A stretch of 64,000 bases of DNA, taken from positions 1 to 64,000 of the forward strand of contig NZ_WQBE01000015.1 of assembly GCF_013032005.1 (NCBI RefSeq). Reading direction: 5' to 3'. The notes beneath the pieces were generated by a model. It searched no databases, was not told where the DNA came from, and saw nothing but the letters and a program-made list of their open reading frames with translations. The DNA comes from Ruegeria atlantica. Its GTDB lineage: Bacteria > Pseudomonadota > Alphaproteobacteria > Rhodobacterales > Rhodobacteraceae. A program made the position numbers and the translations under genes. How positions within the stretch are numbered: position 1 is the first letter of the stretch; each line of letters begins with the position of its first letter. Positions 34,859 through 43,597 of the stretch are shown here, piece by piece.

Positions 34859-35311
34859 ATGTCGAACTGGATGGTCCGCATAGCATTTCTTGCCCTCGTG
34901 ATGGGAGGCGGCATCCTGATCGGGATATTGACCGCACCCGGCGATTGGTATGGGCAGCTTTCTAAACCCGCCTTCAACCCACCAAATTGGGTTTTTGGCC
35001 CGGTTTGGACGGTGCTCTATGTCTTGATTGCTGTGACGGGTTGGCGTCAGTTTGAAACAGACCGAAGTTCGACCGCAATGAAGCTGTGGTGGGCGCAGAT
35101 GGGTCTGAACTTTTTGTGGTCTCCAACCTTTTTCGTACTGCAACAGCCGTGGTTTGCCCTTGTGGTCATTGTCGCGTTGTTGGTTGTCATCGTCATGTTC
35201 ATCGCTCGGGTCAGGAATTCGGATCGGGTTTCCGCACTGGCCTTCCTGCTGTACTTAGCATGGGTCGCATTTGCCACGGCGCTTAACCTTTCCATTGCGA
35301 TATTGAACTGA
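34859..35311 (+). CDS. tspO: TspO/MBR (translocator) family protein
   Basis: A 150-residue protein with five membrane helices. WYGQLSKPAFNPPNWVFGPVWTVLYVLIAVTGWR carries the family signature (key parts: KPAFNPP, GPVWT.LY), followed by WWAQMGLNFLWSPTFF. TspO binds tetrapyrroles and in Rhodobacter modulates pigment and oxygen-dependent gene expression. It begins 13 bases after the secreted-protein gene and ends 11 bases before a CIA30-like gene, forming a three-gene operon. Confidence 0.9.
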   Translation: MSNWMVRIAFLALVMGGGILIGILTAPGDWYGQLSKPAFNPPNWVFGPVWTVLYVLIAVTGWRQFETDRSSTAMKLWWAQMGLNFLWSPTFFVLQQPWFALVVIVALLVVIVMFIARVRNSDRVSALAFLLYLAWVAFATALNLSIAILN

Positions 35312-35322
35312 GGAAGAACAAT

Positions 35323-35877
35323 ATGCGTGGCAACTTCGTTGGGCTTGTTTCAGGGCTATTTATCATCGGATCTACAATGGCGCAGGCTGATGGAAATCTT
35401 GCTGAGGACTTCTCCGAGTCTCCGGAGACTCGTTGGGACTACATTGCCGACACCGTCATGGGAGGGGTCTCTTCAGGGCAGGTGCAGTTTCATTCGGAAG
35501 GTGATGTTGCATTCGCGCGGTTGACCGGAACCGTGAGTACAGAAAACAACGGCGGCTTCATCCAGTTTCGACGCAAGTTACCTGTTCGACCAGATGAGGG
35601 TGTATCAGGCGTCAGGTTAGTGGTGCGGGGCAACGGCGAGCAATACTTCGTTCACCTCAGAACACGTGGCACGGTGCTGCCCTGGCAATACTATCAGGCC
35701 GAGTTCGAAACTTCTGACGAATGGACCGAGGTTTCTTTACCTTTGTCAAACTTTAAGGCTTCAGGTGCCATGTTGCGCTCTGTTCCCGTCGCTGACGAAA
35801 TCACCTCAGTTGGAATTGTCGCCTACGGGCGCGATCACGACGCCCGTGTAGATGTCAGCAAGATTGGTTTTTACTGA
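35323..35877 (+). CDS. CIA30-family secreted protein
   Basis: A 184-residue protein with a signal peptide (about residues 1-22) and a CIA30 (NDUFAF1-like) beta-sandwich: W.YIADTVMGGVSSGQV near the start, NNGGFIQFRRKL in the middle and SVGIVAYGRDHDARVDVSKIGFY at the end. Mitochondrial CIA30 assists complex I assembly; bacterial forms are exported and of unknown role. AGGAAGAAC precedes the ATG. Coupled with tspO. Confidence 0.82.
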   Translation: MRGNFVGLVSGLFIIGSTMAQADGNLAEDFSESPETRWDYIADTVMGGVSSGQVQFHSEGDVAFARLTGTVSTENNGGFIQFRRKLPVRPDEGVSGVRLVVRGNGEQYFVHLRTRGTVLPWQYYQAEFETSDEWTEVSLPLSNFKASGAMLRSVPVADEITSVGIVAYGRDHDARVDVSKIGFY

Positions 35878-35980
35878 AGGTCGCCTGGGCGATGGCCCGA
35901 AATACGTCAGGGTGTTTCCCACTCGCTGTAGACGCGTGTCCGAGAAGAGCGACACGCGGCCAGATTATTTGTCAACAAAC

Positions 35981-37513
35981 CTAAAGCTGTGACCCAATTG
36001 GTAAAATACTTAGGAAACCGGAAACTATGTGATCCCAAGCTGATCCTGTCGGTTCGGATTCATACTCAAGGACGTTGCCATCATCGCCTCTTGTTGTCCA
36101 TTTAAGTTGACCGGCGTGCTCTAGCGTCACGTTATATGTGTATGCGGGTAGCGCGTCGTCCAAGGCACCCATAGTCCGTGCGGTCAATGCTGGTGAGTCA
36201 ATCAGAATTCCCATTTCGGTGTTGATGTTGACAGACCGCGGGTCCCAGTTGAACGACCCTACGAACAAGTATCGGTCATCAACTGCAAATGCCTTGGAGT
36301 GTAGGCCTGATCGAGATTGAGCCCAGTTAATACCCCGACGTTGGACCTGATAGGCGTCGGGGCGCAGTTCGTAGAGTTCTACTCCACCGCGTAAAAGTGC
36401 TCGGCGTTTTTTAGCATAGTGTGCGTAAACGGGTGCGACGTCGTTAGATGCAAGCGAATTGGTCACGACCTTCACGTTAACACCGCGGCTCTCAAGTTCG
36501 GTAAGCCATTTCACACCGTTGTTGCGCGGCACGAAATAGGCGGAGACGATGTTCACCTCACTGTTGGCATTCTCAAAGTACGGAAGCAATTGAGATGCCA
36601 GAACGGGACCTGAGTTCTCGAGACCCGCGGCTTTTGAGGGCGGATCAGCATAAAGTTTCGCAGGCAGCCAATCCAGTGACAGGGCTCCATCCGCGAAGTT
36701 CTCTTGCGCTGATTTTCTGAGGGCAGCGCCGTACTGCGTTTGCCTCGCTTCCTCGACCAGTTCATTCAACCGGACTCGTGCATCAGCAAGGTCAAATTCC
36801 TGGGGTTCTCCAACGACCACACGAGCCGGAACGGCGAATTCGCTGTTCCAGTATGCGTCAAAGCTTTGCGACACCTCGCGTACAACTGGGCCTGCGGCCA
36901 GCACATCCAGATCGGCATAGTTCATTTCTTTCCGAGCCAGAAAATACTCGGCACCGATGTTTCTGCCACCCACTATCGTGAACACGTTGTCCGCCGTCAT
37001 GGACTTGTTGTGCATTCTGCGGTTGATGCGTTTGAAGTCCGTCAGACCCGCGAACAAAAGGCTCTGATCGCGCCAAAACGGATTGAACAGCCTGATTTCA
37101 ATATTCTCGTGATTGTCCAATGCGGCTGTCATCGCGTCATAGCTGGACGTATCCATGTCATCCAGCAACAATCGGACACGAACACCCCGATCTGCGGCCT
37201 GCAATAGACTGGCTGCAAAGAGGTGACCCGTTGGGTCGTTGTGCAGAAGGTAGTATTGCGCGTCTATCGTTCGCTCGGCCGCAGCCGCCAACAACAGCCT
37301 TGAGACGAGCGCTTCTTCGCCATCACTGATTAGCTTGACGCCTGACCGACCGTCTTTGGGATTCCCAAGGTGATTGGCCGCCAGGCCCAGAGCTGTGCCT
37401 GAAGTCGCTGGCAGCGAAGCCGATACCGTCTTTTCATATGTGCGGGTTTTTGGAGCGCAAGCTACTAGAGCCAGCGCGCAACAAACACAAACCACGAACT
37501 TCCATTGCGCCAT
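35981..37513 (-). CDS. Phospholipase D-like lipoprotein (cardiolipin synthase-type)
   Basis: A 510-residue protein with a lipoprotein signal (CVCCALALVACAPK, lipobox LVAC) and two PLD half-domains. The HKD motifs are HNKSMTAD (about residue 167) and HSKAFAVDDRYLFVGSFNWDPRS (about residue 411). Anchoring in the envelope suggests a phosphatidyl-transferase/phospholipase acting on periplasmic-facing lipids. The DAQYYLLHNDPTGHLFAASLLQAADRGVRVRLLLDDMD stretch (in part) is typical of the YmdC/ClsC group. GGAGGAAG precedes the ATG. Its neighbours give no pathway clue. Confidence 0.87.
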   Translation of the reverse strand: MAQWKFVVCVCCALALVACAPKTRTYEKTVSASLPATSGTALGLAANHLGNPKDGRSGVKLISDGEEALVSRLLLAAAAERTIDAQYYLLHNDPTGHLFAASLLQAADRGVRVRLLLDDMDTSSYDAMTAALDNHENIEIRLFNPFWRDQSLLFAGLTDFKRINRRMHNKSMTADNVFTIVGGRNIGAEYFLARKEMNYADLDVLAAGPVVREVSQSFDAYWNSEFAVPARVVVGEPQEFDLADARVRLNELVEEARQTQYGAALRKSAQENFADGALSLDWLPAKLYADPPSKAAGLENSGPVLASQLLPYFENANSEVNIVSAYFVPRNNGVKWLTELESRGVNVKVVTNSLASNDVAPVYAHYAKKRRALLRGGVELYELRPDAYQVQRRGINWAQSRSGLHSKAFAVDDRYLFVGSFNWDPRSVNINTEMGILIDSPALTARTMGALDDALPAYTYNVTLEHAGQLKWTTRGDDGNVLEYESEPTGSAWDHIVSGFLSILPIGSQL

Positions 37514-37851
37514 TTGCTTCCTCCAACCCTATGCCTTAGGTGACTACGCCGGAGCACGCGATTGCAAGTTTGTTCTATGTAGCCTGAGGTTGTTTCGTTT
37601 TTGGTGTTGATTTCGCACATCCTACTTTGTCGATTGGCGACTGTGACGGCGCGCTAGTTCGAGCGAACTCTGGCAGTTCCCCAATAGGCGGGAATTTAAC
37701 CAACCACTCGTGGTATTTGATGGTGACGCGTGGATTGCAATATTTGACGACATGCCCATCTTGCCTCGAGGATCGCCGTCGCTGCTCCTAGGCGCAGATA
37801 GCATGGTGTTCTGATCGTTTGAGGTCGCGCTTTGGGCGGCGCTGGTTCTAC
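37514..37851. other. Intergenic interval without recognised gene
   Basis: 338 bases between the PLD and MarR genes. A 60-codon minus-strand frame (37622-37804) has no ribosome-binding site and low-complexity content. A GCGCTTTGGGC block near 37835 weakly resembles the repeat core at 21474 and 22284. Confidence 0.35.
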
Positions 37852-38301
37852 TTAGTCCCGTTCGCTGTCTAAAGCTTCGCGTATGAGCGTCAGATTAGGC
37901 AGCGTTTCATGAAACGGCTCAGGCCCGAGTTCGGACATCACCGGACCGAGGGCTGTCGACATCCGATCCATACAAGCTTGCAAAAACTCCGCGCCTCGCG
38001 GCGTCGACCGGGCAATTTTTGAACGCTTGTCATTGGGGTTGGCTTCAAGGGTAATTAAGGCATGACTTTCAAGACTGGAGAGCATGTGGGTCATCGACGT
38101 CTTGGGCACTTGAAAAGCGTTCGATAGCTGTAGTGGCGTCTCTCCCTCGGGGCGCCGGACCAGGTGGCCCAATATGCCAAATTGGGTTGCGGTCATTCTG
38201 CCAGGTAAGAACGCTTCTAGCTTGGTCGAGATCAACTGATTGATGATCCCGACCTCGGTGAAGAACCGGTAGACTTCGTTGGTCACATGTTCAGGCTTCA
38301 T
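37852..38301 (-). CDS. MarR-family transcriptional regulator
   Basis: A 149-residue MarR protein: MTATQFGILGHLVRRPEGETPLQLSNAFQVPKTSMTHMLSSLESHALI (in part) is the winged helix, with ANPNDKRSKIA the wing Asp-x-Arg. Its start lies inside the end of the nitroreductase gene (11-base overlap), so it is the second gene of that operon. It probably binds the paired palindromes upstream of the nitroreductase and represses both genes until a ligand appears. Confidence 0.87.
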   Translation of the reverse strand: MKPEHVTNEVYRFFTEVGIINQLISTKLEAFLPGRMTATQFGILGHLVRRPEGETPLQLSNAFQVPKTSMTHMLSSLESHALITLEANPNDKRSKIARSTPRGAEFLQACMDRMSTALGPVMSELGPEPFHETLPNLTLIREALDSERD

Positions 38302-39391
38302 TCAGAATTCGTGTCTCCAGCGGCCAGCGGGGTGTGGCAATTGGTTCGGGTCCATACCCCAAACGCAGCAACATTTGCACTGTGTGCCCTGTTGGCGCAA
38401 GAAGCTCATGCGCCAGAGCGTATTCATCGGCCATCTCGGGATATTCCTGAAGTGCCTGACTGACCGGATGAACGCCCAGGCCCATTTCGGTTGTCTTCAG
38501 GTAAAAACGCATCAATCGACGCCCGGCATCGAGTTGATCGCTTCGCGTGTTTGTAGCCGTCGTCATGACCGCGTATTGCGGCGTCGCGTCTAGCATGGCG
38601 AAGTAGCCTCGCATGTGTGACTGAGTGCCTGGGTGGTCAACATTCATCAGGGTCTCATTGTCCAACAGACCTGCTAGTCGCAGTGTTTCCAGCATGGGAT
38701 CACGCAGTTCAATCCCGTCAGGGTTGGCGTTGATTTCTGCTTTCCCGATCCGCATGAGGTCGACGGATTCTTTCAGCGTCTGCGGTGTACGCATCTCGAT
38801 TTCAAATGCGCGTTTCGTGAGGTCTCGAATACGGGCCACTAGACCCTCATCGGAAATCAGAGTGGCGTAGTTTTCAAGAACTGACATTTCCGCCTCGGAC
38901 AGCCGCTGTTCAGTGTACGGTTCTTTGTTGGAATGCCGTTTGAGGATTTGATCTGATAGTGGATCGGATGTCCCGCCTGGCACAAACACTGCTTCTGCGA
39001 TGGGTCCGTCATCCCCATCTGGCAGTAACTTGACCTCGGTATCGAACCCGAAAGCACTTGCCGCCAGTACCATCGTCTCAACAAATGCCCCGAGGCCAAT
39101 ATAGAGCTGTCGGTGGTAAGGATCGGTTTCCGGAAGCTCGCGATCAGGATCACGGTGGATGCGCACCTTGTCTCGTCCAACCAACTCGACCAGCCAAGGT
39201 TGCAAGTTGTGCGGATTGGGGGCGAGAATTGCATAGGACAAAGCAACTTTGCGTGGGTCGTCATACGGTTTTGGCATCCACGGAGCCAGCGCGTCATGCG
39301 GCGTGCGTGTAGCGAGAAACGCAACCGCACCGGTTGCCGCCAGTATTGTGCCTCCGCCTAGAATCTTGAGAAAACGTCTTCGGTTTGGCAT
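38291..39391 (-). CDS. Tat-exported nitroreductase-family (Acg-like) protein
   Basis: A 366-residue protein with a twin-arginine signal (NRRRFLKILGGGTILAATGAVAF) and a nitroreductase-like fold of the Acg/Rv2032 type: ALSYAILAPNPHNLQPWLVELVG resembles the FMN-binding S..A..APN.HN.QPW motif, and MGLGVHPVSQALQEYPEM occurs in the second half. Most nitroreductases are cytoplasmic; the RR signal implies the FMN-loaded enzyme is exported folded. GGAGGG precedes the ATG. Regulated with, and probably by, the downstream MarR gene. Confidence 0.82.
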   Translation of the reverse strand: MPNRRRFLKILGGGTILAATGAVAFLATRTPHDALAPWMPKPYDDPRKVALSYAILAPNPHNLQPWLVELVGRDKVRIHRDPDRELPETDPYHRQLYIGLGAFVETMVLAASAFGFDTEVKLLPDGDDGPIAEAVFVPGGTSDPLSDQILKRHSNKEPYTEQRLSEAEMSVLENYATLISDEGLVARIRDLTKRAFEIEMRTPQTLKESVDLMRIGKAEINANPDGIELRDPMLETLRLAGLLDNETLMNVDHPGTQSHMRGYFAMLDATPQYAVMTTATNTRSDQLDAGRRLMRFYLKTTEMGLGVHPVSQALQEYPEMADEYALAHELLAPTGHTVQMLLRLGYGPEPIATPRWPLETRILNEA

Positions 39392-39407
39392 CTTGACCCT
39401 CCAATAG

Positions 39408-39440
39408 TGCGATATCGTACTAATTTAATACGAATTCGTA
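39408..39440. promoter_or_regulatory. Two phased palindromes, likely MarR operators
   Basis: TGCGATATCGTA (39408-39419) and the perfect palindrome TACGAATTCGTA (39429-39440) share the pattern TRCGAWWTCGTA. Their centres are 21 bases apart, two helical turns, so two MarR dimers would bind the same DNA face. They lie 17-49 bases upstream of the nitroreductase start, overlapping the expected promoter. Confidence 0.7.
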
Positions 39441-39606
39441 CCACATCAACCCCAAACGATGCAGTGATTGGTTGAGTGATTTGAAAAAAGAAAATCAGAA
39501 CAGCCGGACGCAACCGTGGACTGCCGTGGGCAAGAAGTATTCGGAGCGCCTTTGTTGTCAAAAATTGGCAGTTATTTTAGTTGATTAACGACCGGACACG
39601 AGAAGA

Positions 39607-40284
39607 TCAGAGGCTGTTGAGCCGATGCTTTTCGAGTATCCCGCAAAGCATAGCCTGCGCTTGCAGCCTGTGTTCTCGATGACGTTCGCGGGCGGCATCT
39701 GGACGACCTTCACTAATCGCTTGAAAAACAACCCGGTGATCTTCATTGGATTTGACGGGCAGGGGCCTGATGAACAACGTAGTTGCGCGCGCGCGACGCA
39801 CTTGGTCGCTCATCATGGCGACAATCGCTTCGACCCGTTTGTTGCCGCCCAACCGAACGAGCTCCTGATGAAACAACTCGTCGGCCTCGGCCCAGGCTTC
39901 AAGGTCTCCGGCTTCGATGGCTTGGTCCATCTTTGCAATTGATCCAGCAAGTACCGCCAGTTCATCTTCGGAATAACCCGCTTCGGCAGCGCGCTGCGCT
40001 GCGAGGCTCTCGAGTTCCGTCAGTATGTCGTAAATTTCACGCATATCATCTGATGAAACAGGTAGTATCCGCACGCCCTTGCGGGGCCGCATTTCCAGCA
40101 ACCCTTTACTTTCCAACATCAACGCAGCTTCCCGTATCGGGGTGCGGGACATGCCCAGAGTTTCGGCGAGTTCCGACTCCAGATGGTCAGTCCCGGCGGC
40201 AAGTTCGCCGGACAGGATCATCTGCCGCAAATCCCTAACAGCGCGTTGCGTATTGGAAAGAGTTTTTGTGTCCTGATCCTTCAC
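39607..40284 (-). CDS. GntR-family regulator, FadR/FCD subgroup
   Basis: A 225-residue GntR protein. The winged helix includes LRQMILSGELAAGTDHLESELAETLGMSRTPIREAALMLESKGL (key part: ELAETLGMSRTPIREA), and the C-terminal FCD domain has its metal-binding residues in DELFHQELVRLGGN and EDHRVVFQAISEG. It is the last gene of the leftward three-gene operon (4-nt overlap with the Gfo/Idh gene) and is the likely regulator of the acid-sugar locus, the ligand being a sugar acid. Confidence 0.88.
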   Translation of the reverse strand: MKDQDTKTLSNTQRAVRDLRQMILSGELAAGTDHLESELAETLGMSRTPIREAALMLESKGLLEMRPRKGVRILPVSSDDMREIYDILTELESLAAQRAAEAGYSEDELAVLAGSIAKMDQAIEAGDLEAWAEADELFHQELVRLGGNKRVEAIVAMMSDQVRRARATTLFIRPLPVKSNEDHRVVFQAISEGRPDAARERHREHRLQAQAMLCGILEKHRLNSL

Positions 40285-41312
40285 GGCGTCTCCAGGTTGA
40301 TTTTTCGTCCCTCCGCAGCCGAAAGATAAATCTTCTCTTCAATGCGGATCACGTCCAGATAATCTCGGGCCGTGTTTTCCAACGGCGTGCCTCTTAGAAG
40401 GCCTGAAACGACGTGACTTTGCAAGGCGTGGACGCAGTCGCCTCCAAACCCATCGTGATCGCTTGGAGGTAGAATCTGCTGCCGCTCCTGTTTTCCAAAA
40501 ACGCGGAGTTCTACTGAACCGTCGCCGTTAAGAACCAGTGATCCTTCCGTTCCTTCGACGAGAGCTTCGCCCATGGTCTGACGCAGGTTTTCGGCGCTGT
40601 GGTCAAGGCACCTGTTCCCATCGAACAGAGCTTTCAAACCGTTGGGGTGGTCAAACAGGATGTAACCAGCATCCTCGCCCGCGATAACGGGGTTAACTTG
40701 GCGCAAGTCCGCATAAACTGCGCTGGGCGCATCGAATAAAAATCGGAATGTGTCTACCCAGTGAACCGCTGTTTCATGAACGAGGAAACGTGGCATATCC
40801 TGAAAGTACGGCTGCCGGTCTAGGTAGGCGCTTGGTCCCTGTCCGTCACCGGGTCGAAGTCGGAAAGTCGCTTGTAGAGGTGTTCCAATTCGACCCACGG
40901 CCATCGCCTCTTTGATTGCGCGATACCAAGGCTGGAAGCGAAAGTTCTCGTGTATTACAATAATGGCACCAACGGCTTCTGCCTCTGAAACAATCTTCTC
41001 AGCTTCATCCAGAGACAAGCAAAATGGCTTTTGGCAGATCAGCCACTTGATACCAAACCGCAATGCCGAGCGGATTGCCTCGGCCTGCGCCACAGGCGGA
41101 AGGATGATGTCCACGAGATCCGGTTCTTCCGCCTCCAGCATTTTTGACAAATCGTCGTAAGCGGCCAGTCCTGTTTCCTTCGCCTTGTTGATATCACGGT
41201 TGCAGGATGCAATCGGAACCGCTCCGGGCATTCGGGACCAGCTTTCGTAGTGGAACCTGCTGAAGTACCCCGCACCCACACACGCGACCCTGATGGCTTG
41301 TTGAGTATTCAT
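40281..41312 (-). CDS. Gfo/Idh/MocA-family oxidoreductase
   Basis: A 343-residue NAD(P)-dependent dehydrogenase. VACVGAGYFSRFHYESW is the dinucleotide loop (GxGxxxx), and WLICQKPFCLSLDEAE contains the family EKP-like Lys (here QKP, so the Glu is replaced). HENFRFQPWYRAIKEA and FLVHETAVHWVDTFRFLF (H...H..D) form the substrate site. It overlaps the IMDH-like gene and the GntR gene by 4 nt each. In this locus it probably oxidises a hydroxyl of an acid sugar. Confidence 0.87.
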   Translation of the reverse strand: MNTQQAIRVACVGAGYFSRFHYESWSRMPGAVPIASCNRDINKAKETGLAAYDDLSKMLEAEEPDLVDIILPPVAQAEAIRSALRFGIKWLICQKPFCLSLDEAEKIVSEAEAVGAIIVIHENFRFQPWYRAIKEAMAVGRIGTPLQATFRLRPGDGQGPSAYLDRQPYFQDMPRFLVHETAVHWVDTFRFLFDAPSAVYADLRQVNPVIAGEDAGYILFDHPNGLKALFDGNRCLDHSAENLRQTMGEALVEGTEGSLVLNGDGSVELRVFGKQERQQILPPSDHDGFGGDCVHALQSHVVSGLLRGTPLENTARDYLDVIRIEEKIYLSAAEGRKINLETP

Positions 41313-42397
41313 GCCCGCAATGCTTCCAATACCGATGAGGCAGCGTCCTGCGTTCCGGCGGTGCCACCTAAGTCACGCGTCAGGTTTTGTCCGTTCGCAG
41401 TCACCTTTTCCACGGCTTCACGCAATCGTTCGCCGTCATTGGACAGGCCTGGGTGATCACGGGTCAAACCCAACCATTCAAGCATCATTGCTGCGGACAG
41501 GATCATCGCAAAAGGGTTGGCAATACCCCGTCCCGCAATGTCCGGAGCGGAACCATGGCAGGGTTGGAATACAGCGTGATTCAACCCGATATCCGCTGAC
41601 GGAGCCAGTCCAAGACCACCCATGAGACCCGCGCCAAGGTCGGAGAGGATGTCTCCGAACATGTTCTCAGTCACCAATACATCGAATTCCCAAGGCTTTT
41701 GAACCATCCATAGAGCGGTGGCATCAACATAGGCATGGTCTGCCTGCAATTCGGGATGGTGTGCAGCTTCTGCATCAAACATCGATCTGAAGAACGCAAA
41801 GGCGCGGAACACATTAGCTTTGTCGACACATGTAACTCGACCCCGACCGCGCCCGGTTCTTTTGCGGTTCTGGGCGAGTTTAAACGCGAAACGGAACAGT
41901 TTTTCGGACACCTCACGAGTGATCAGCAGAGTTTCACGTGCTTCGTGTTCGGTAACTTCGCCAGTGCCTTGGGTGAAGAACAGTCCTTCTGTGCTCTCAC
42001 GTATCAAGACAAAGTCGATCTCTTTTCCGGTGGGCAGCGCCAAGGGGGTCATTTGTCCGCTGCTTACCTTTACTGGCCGTACACCGGCGAAAAGTCCCAG
42101 TTGCTTTCGCAAATCGATCTGCGGTGAAATCTCGGTTCCGTCAGGGTAGCGAACGTCCGGCAAACCCATTGCAGATAGCAGAATCGCGTCGGCGTTGCGT
42201 GCAGTTTCGAGTGACCCAGCCGGAAACGATTCTCCAGTTTTGGCGTAGTGGCCTGCGCCCGCCGGAGCGTCTGTAAACACCAGTTCGTATGAAGGACTGC
42301 TGCGCGAAAGCTGGTGCAGTATTTCAAGCGTAGGGGCCATAATTTCCGGGCCGATTCCGTCCCCGTGGAACACTGCCACATCATAATTTTTCTTCAT
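41309..42397 (-). CDS. Isocitrate/isopropylmalate dehydrogenase family protein (tartrate-dehydrogenase-like)
   Basis: A 362-residue beta-decarboxylating-dehydrogenase fold. HGDGIGPEI opens the protein; [14 protein letters not shown] and LIRESTEG supply substrate-binding Arg residues, VDKANVF the Lys, and [22 protein letters not shown] the metal-binding Asp residues (in part). [15 protein letters not shown] binds NAD. Family members act on malate-type substrates (isopropylmalate, isocitrate, tartrate). The context points to tartrate or another C4 hydroxy acid rather than leucine synthesis. First gene of the leftward operon, divergent from tctC. Confidence 0.87.
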   Translation of the reverse strand: MKKNYDVAVFHGDGIGPEIMAPTLEILHQLSRSSPSYELVFTDAPAGAGHYAKTGESFPAGSLETARNADAILLSAMGLPDVRYPDGTEISPQIDLRKQLGLFAGVRPVKVSSGQMTPLALPTGKEIDFVLIRESTEGLFFTQGTGEVTEHEARETLLITREVSEKLFRFAFKLAQNRKRTGRGRGRVTCVDKANVFRAFAFFRSMFDAEAAHHPELQADHAYVDATALWMVQKPWEFDVLVTENMFGDILSDLGAGLMGGLGLAPSADIGLNHAVFQPCHGSAPDIAGRGIANPFAMILSAAMMLEWLGLTRDHPGLSNDGERLREAVEKVTANGQNLTRDLGGTAGTQDAASSVLEALRA

Positions 42398-42463
42398 CTT
42401 AGCCCGCTTCCTTCCCGTTTCGCATTCATAGCGCGATAGCAGCTTTCACTACAGTCCGTTGAC

Positions 42464-42497
42464 AATGCATTCTTTAATGTATACGCAAATAAATGCA
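42464..42497. promoter_or_regulatory. Candidate GntR operator region between divergent operons
   Basis: The 135-base gap between the IMDH-like gene and tctC contains AATGCATT (42464-42471, palindromic), AATGTATAC (42476-42484, core GTATAC palindromic) and AAATGCAAT nearby. FCD-type GntR repressors often bind short palindromes with a GTATAC- or TGT..ACA-like core. TTGACA at 42459-42464 could be the -35 of tctC. Confidence 0.35.
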
Positions 42498-42532
42498 ATA
42501 ATAAACGCAAAGCTGTTTGGGAGGACTTGGAA

Positions 42533-43540
42533 ATGAAACAAAAGCTAGGGCGGTTGGCGGCCGCAGCCGTGATGGCGACCGGGATTGCAGGGGCAGCTGT
42601 TGCGCAGGATTATCCCTATCGTGATATCACCACAGCTGTGGTCTGGGGGGCCGGAGGAGGTACGGATACGATCAACCGAATGATCATGGCCGAGATGGAA
42701 AAACACCTTCCGGTCTCGATCAATGTGATCAATCAAACAGGTGGTGTCGCAGGCTCCAACGGGATGGTCTATGTCATGAACCAACCAGACGATGGCTATA
42801 CATTGGTTGGTTTGTCAGAGTCGAACGTCACCGCTGCTGTGCAAGGTGGTTGGGATAAGAAATTTGATTTTTGGTATCCGTTCATTGTTGGCGGATCACC
42901 TGATCTGATCTCGGTTCCAGCAGATAGCCCTTACAACACGCTGGAAGAGCTGGTCGACGCCGCAAAAGCTGCTCCTGGGACCATTCCAGCGGCGGCTTCC
43001 GGCGCAGGTTCGATCCACCACTTGAACCTTCTGGCCATCGAAAAAGGGTCCAGTGCAGAATTCAAGTTTGTTCCATACAAAGGTTCAGCGCCCGGGCAGG
43101 AGGCAGCAATAGCAGGTGAAGTCGCGTTGGTTGTGACTTCTCTAGCTGAACAGGCCCCTTTGATCGAAGGCGGTCAACTTAAACCGCTTGCGATGTTGAC
43201 ACCCGAAGATGCGCAGATTGCAGGGGCAACAGTGCCTTCTGCCTTTGGCATCTATGACGGTCTCGATCAGTATTTACCGCTCAAACAGGCCATCGGGTTT
43301 GCAGTTCACAGTTCAGCGGGGGACGACGTAAAGGCCGCGCTTGGTGATGCCTTCGAGCAAGCGATTGCCTCCGACACCGTCGCTGAATGGGCCTCTGCAA
43401 ACAATTATGATGTCGGTGGTCAACACGGCGAAGAAGCTCAAGAGCTGTTTGCGAACCTCGAGGCTACCTTTGCCTACACCTTGCAAGATCTGGGCGCTGC
43501 CACAGTGGATCCAGCCTCGCTGGGTATCGAGAAGCCCTAA
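42533..43540 (+). CDS. tctC: TTT-system periplasmic substrate-binding protein (TctC)
   Basis: A 335-residue binding protein of the Bug/TctC family. Signal peptide at about residues 1-22 (LAAAAVMATGIAGAAVA). AVVWGAGGGTDTINR and VINQTGGVAGSNGMVYV form the carboxylate-binding site; KGSAPGQEAAIAGEV is the second loop (family KG..pa...l.gGqv). GGGAGGA precedes the ATG at 42533. It captures a carboxylate, here probably a four-carbon sugar acid, for the TctAB permease that follows. Confidence 0.9.
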   Translation: MKQKLGRLAAAAVMATGIAGAAVAQDYPYRDITTAVVWGAGGGTDTINRMIMAEMEKHLPVSINVINQTGGVAGSNGMVYVMNQPDDGYTLVGLSESNVTAAVQGGWDKKFDFWYPFIVGGSPDLISVPADSPYNTLEELVDAAKAAPGTIPAAASGAGSIHHLNLLAIEKGSSAEFKFVPYKGSAPGQEAAIAGEVALVVTSLAEQAPLIEGGQLKPLAMLTPEDAQIAGATVPSAFGIYDGLDQYLPLKQAIGFAVHSSAGDDVKAALGDAFEQAIASDTVAEWASANNYDVGGQHGEEAQELFANLEATFAYTLQDLGAATVDPASLGIEKP

Positions 43541-43557
43541 TCCGATCAATTTTGAAG

Positions 43558-43577
43558 GGGCGCGCTTGATCGCGCCC
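43558..43577 (+). terminator. Intercistronic hairpin between tctC and tctB
   Basis: GGGCGCG-CTTGAT-CGCGCCC followed by TTT: a 7-bp GC-rich stem, 17 bases after the tctC stop. As in binding-protein operons generally, it may end or stabilise most transcripts after tctC so that the binding protein outnumbers the permease. Confidence 0.6.
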
Positions 43578-43597
43578 TTTCCGATAAGAGGCAGGCA

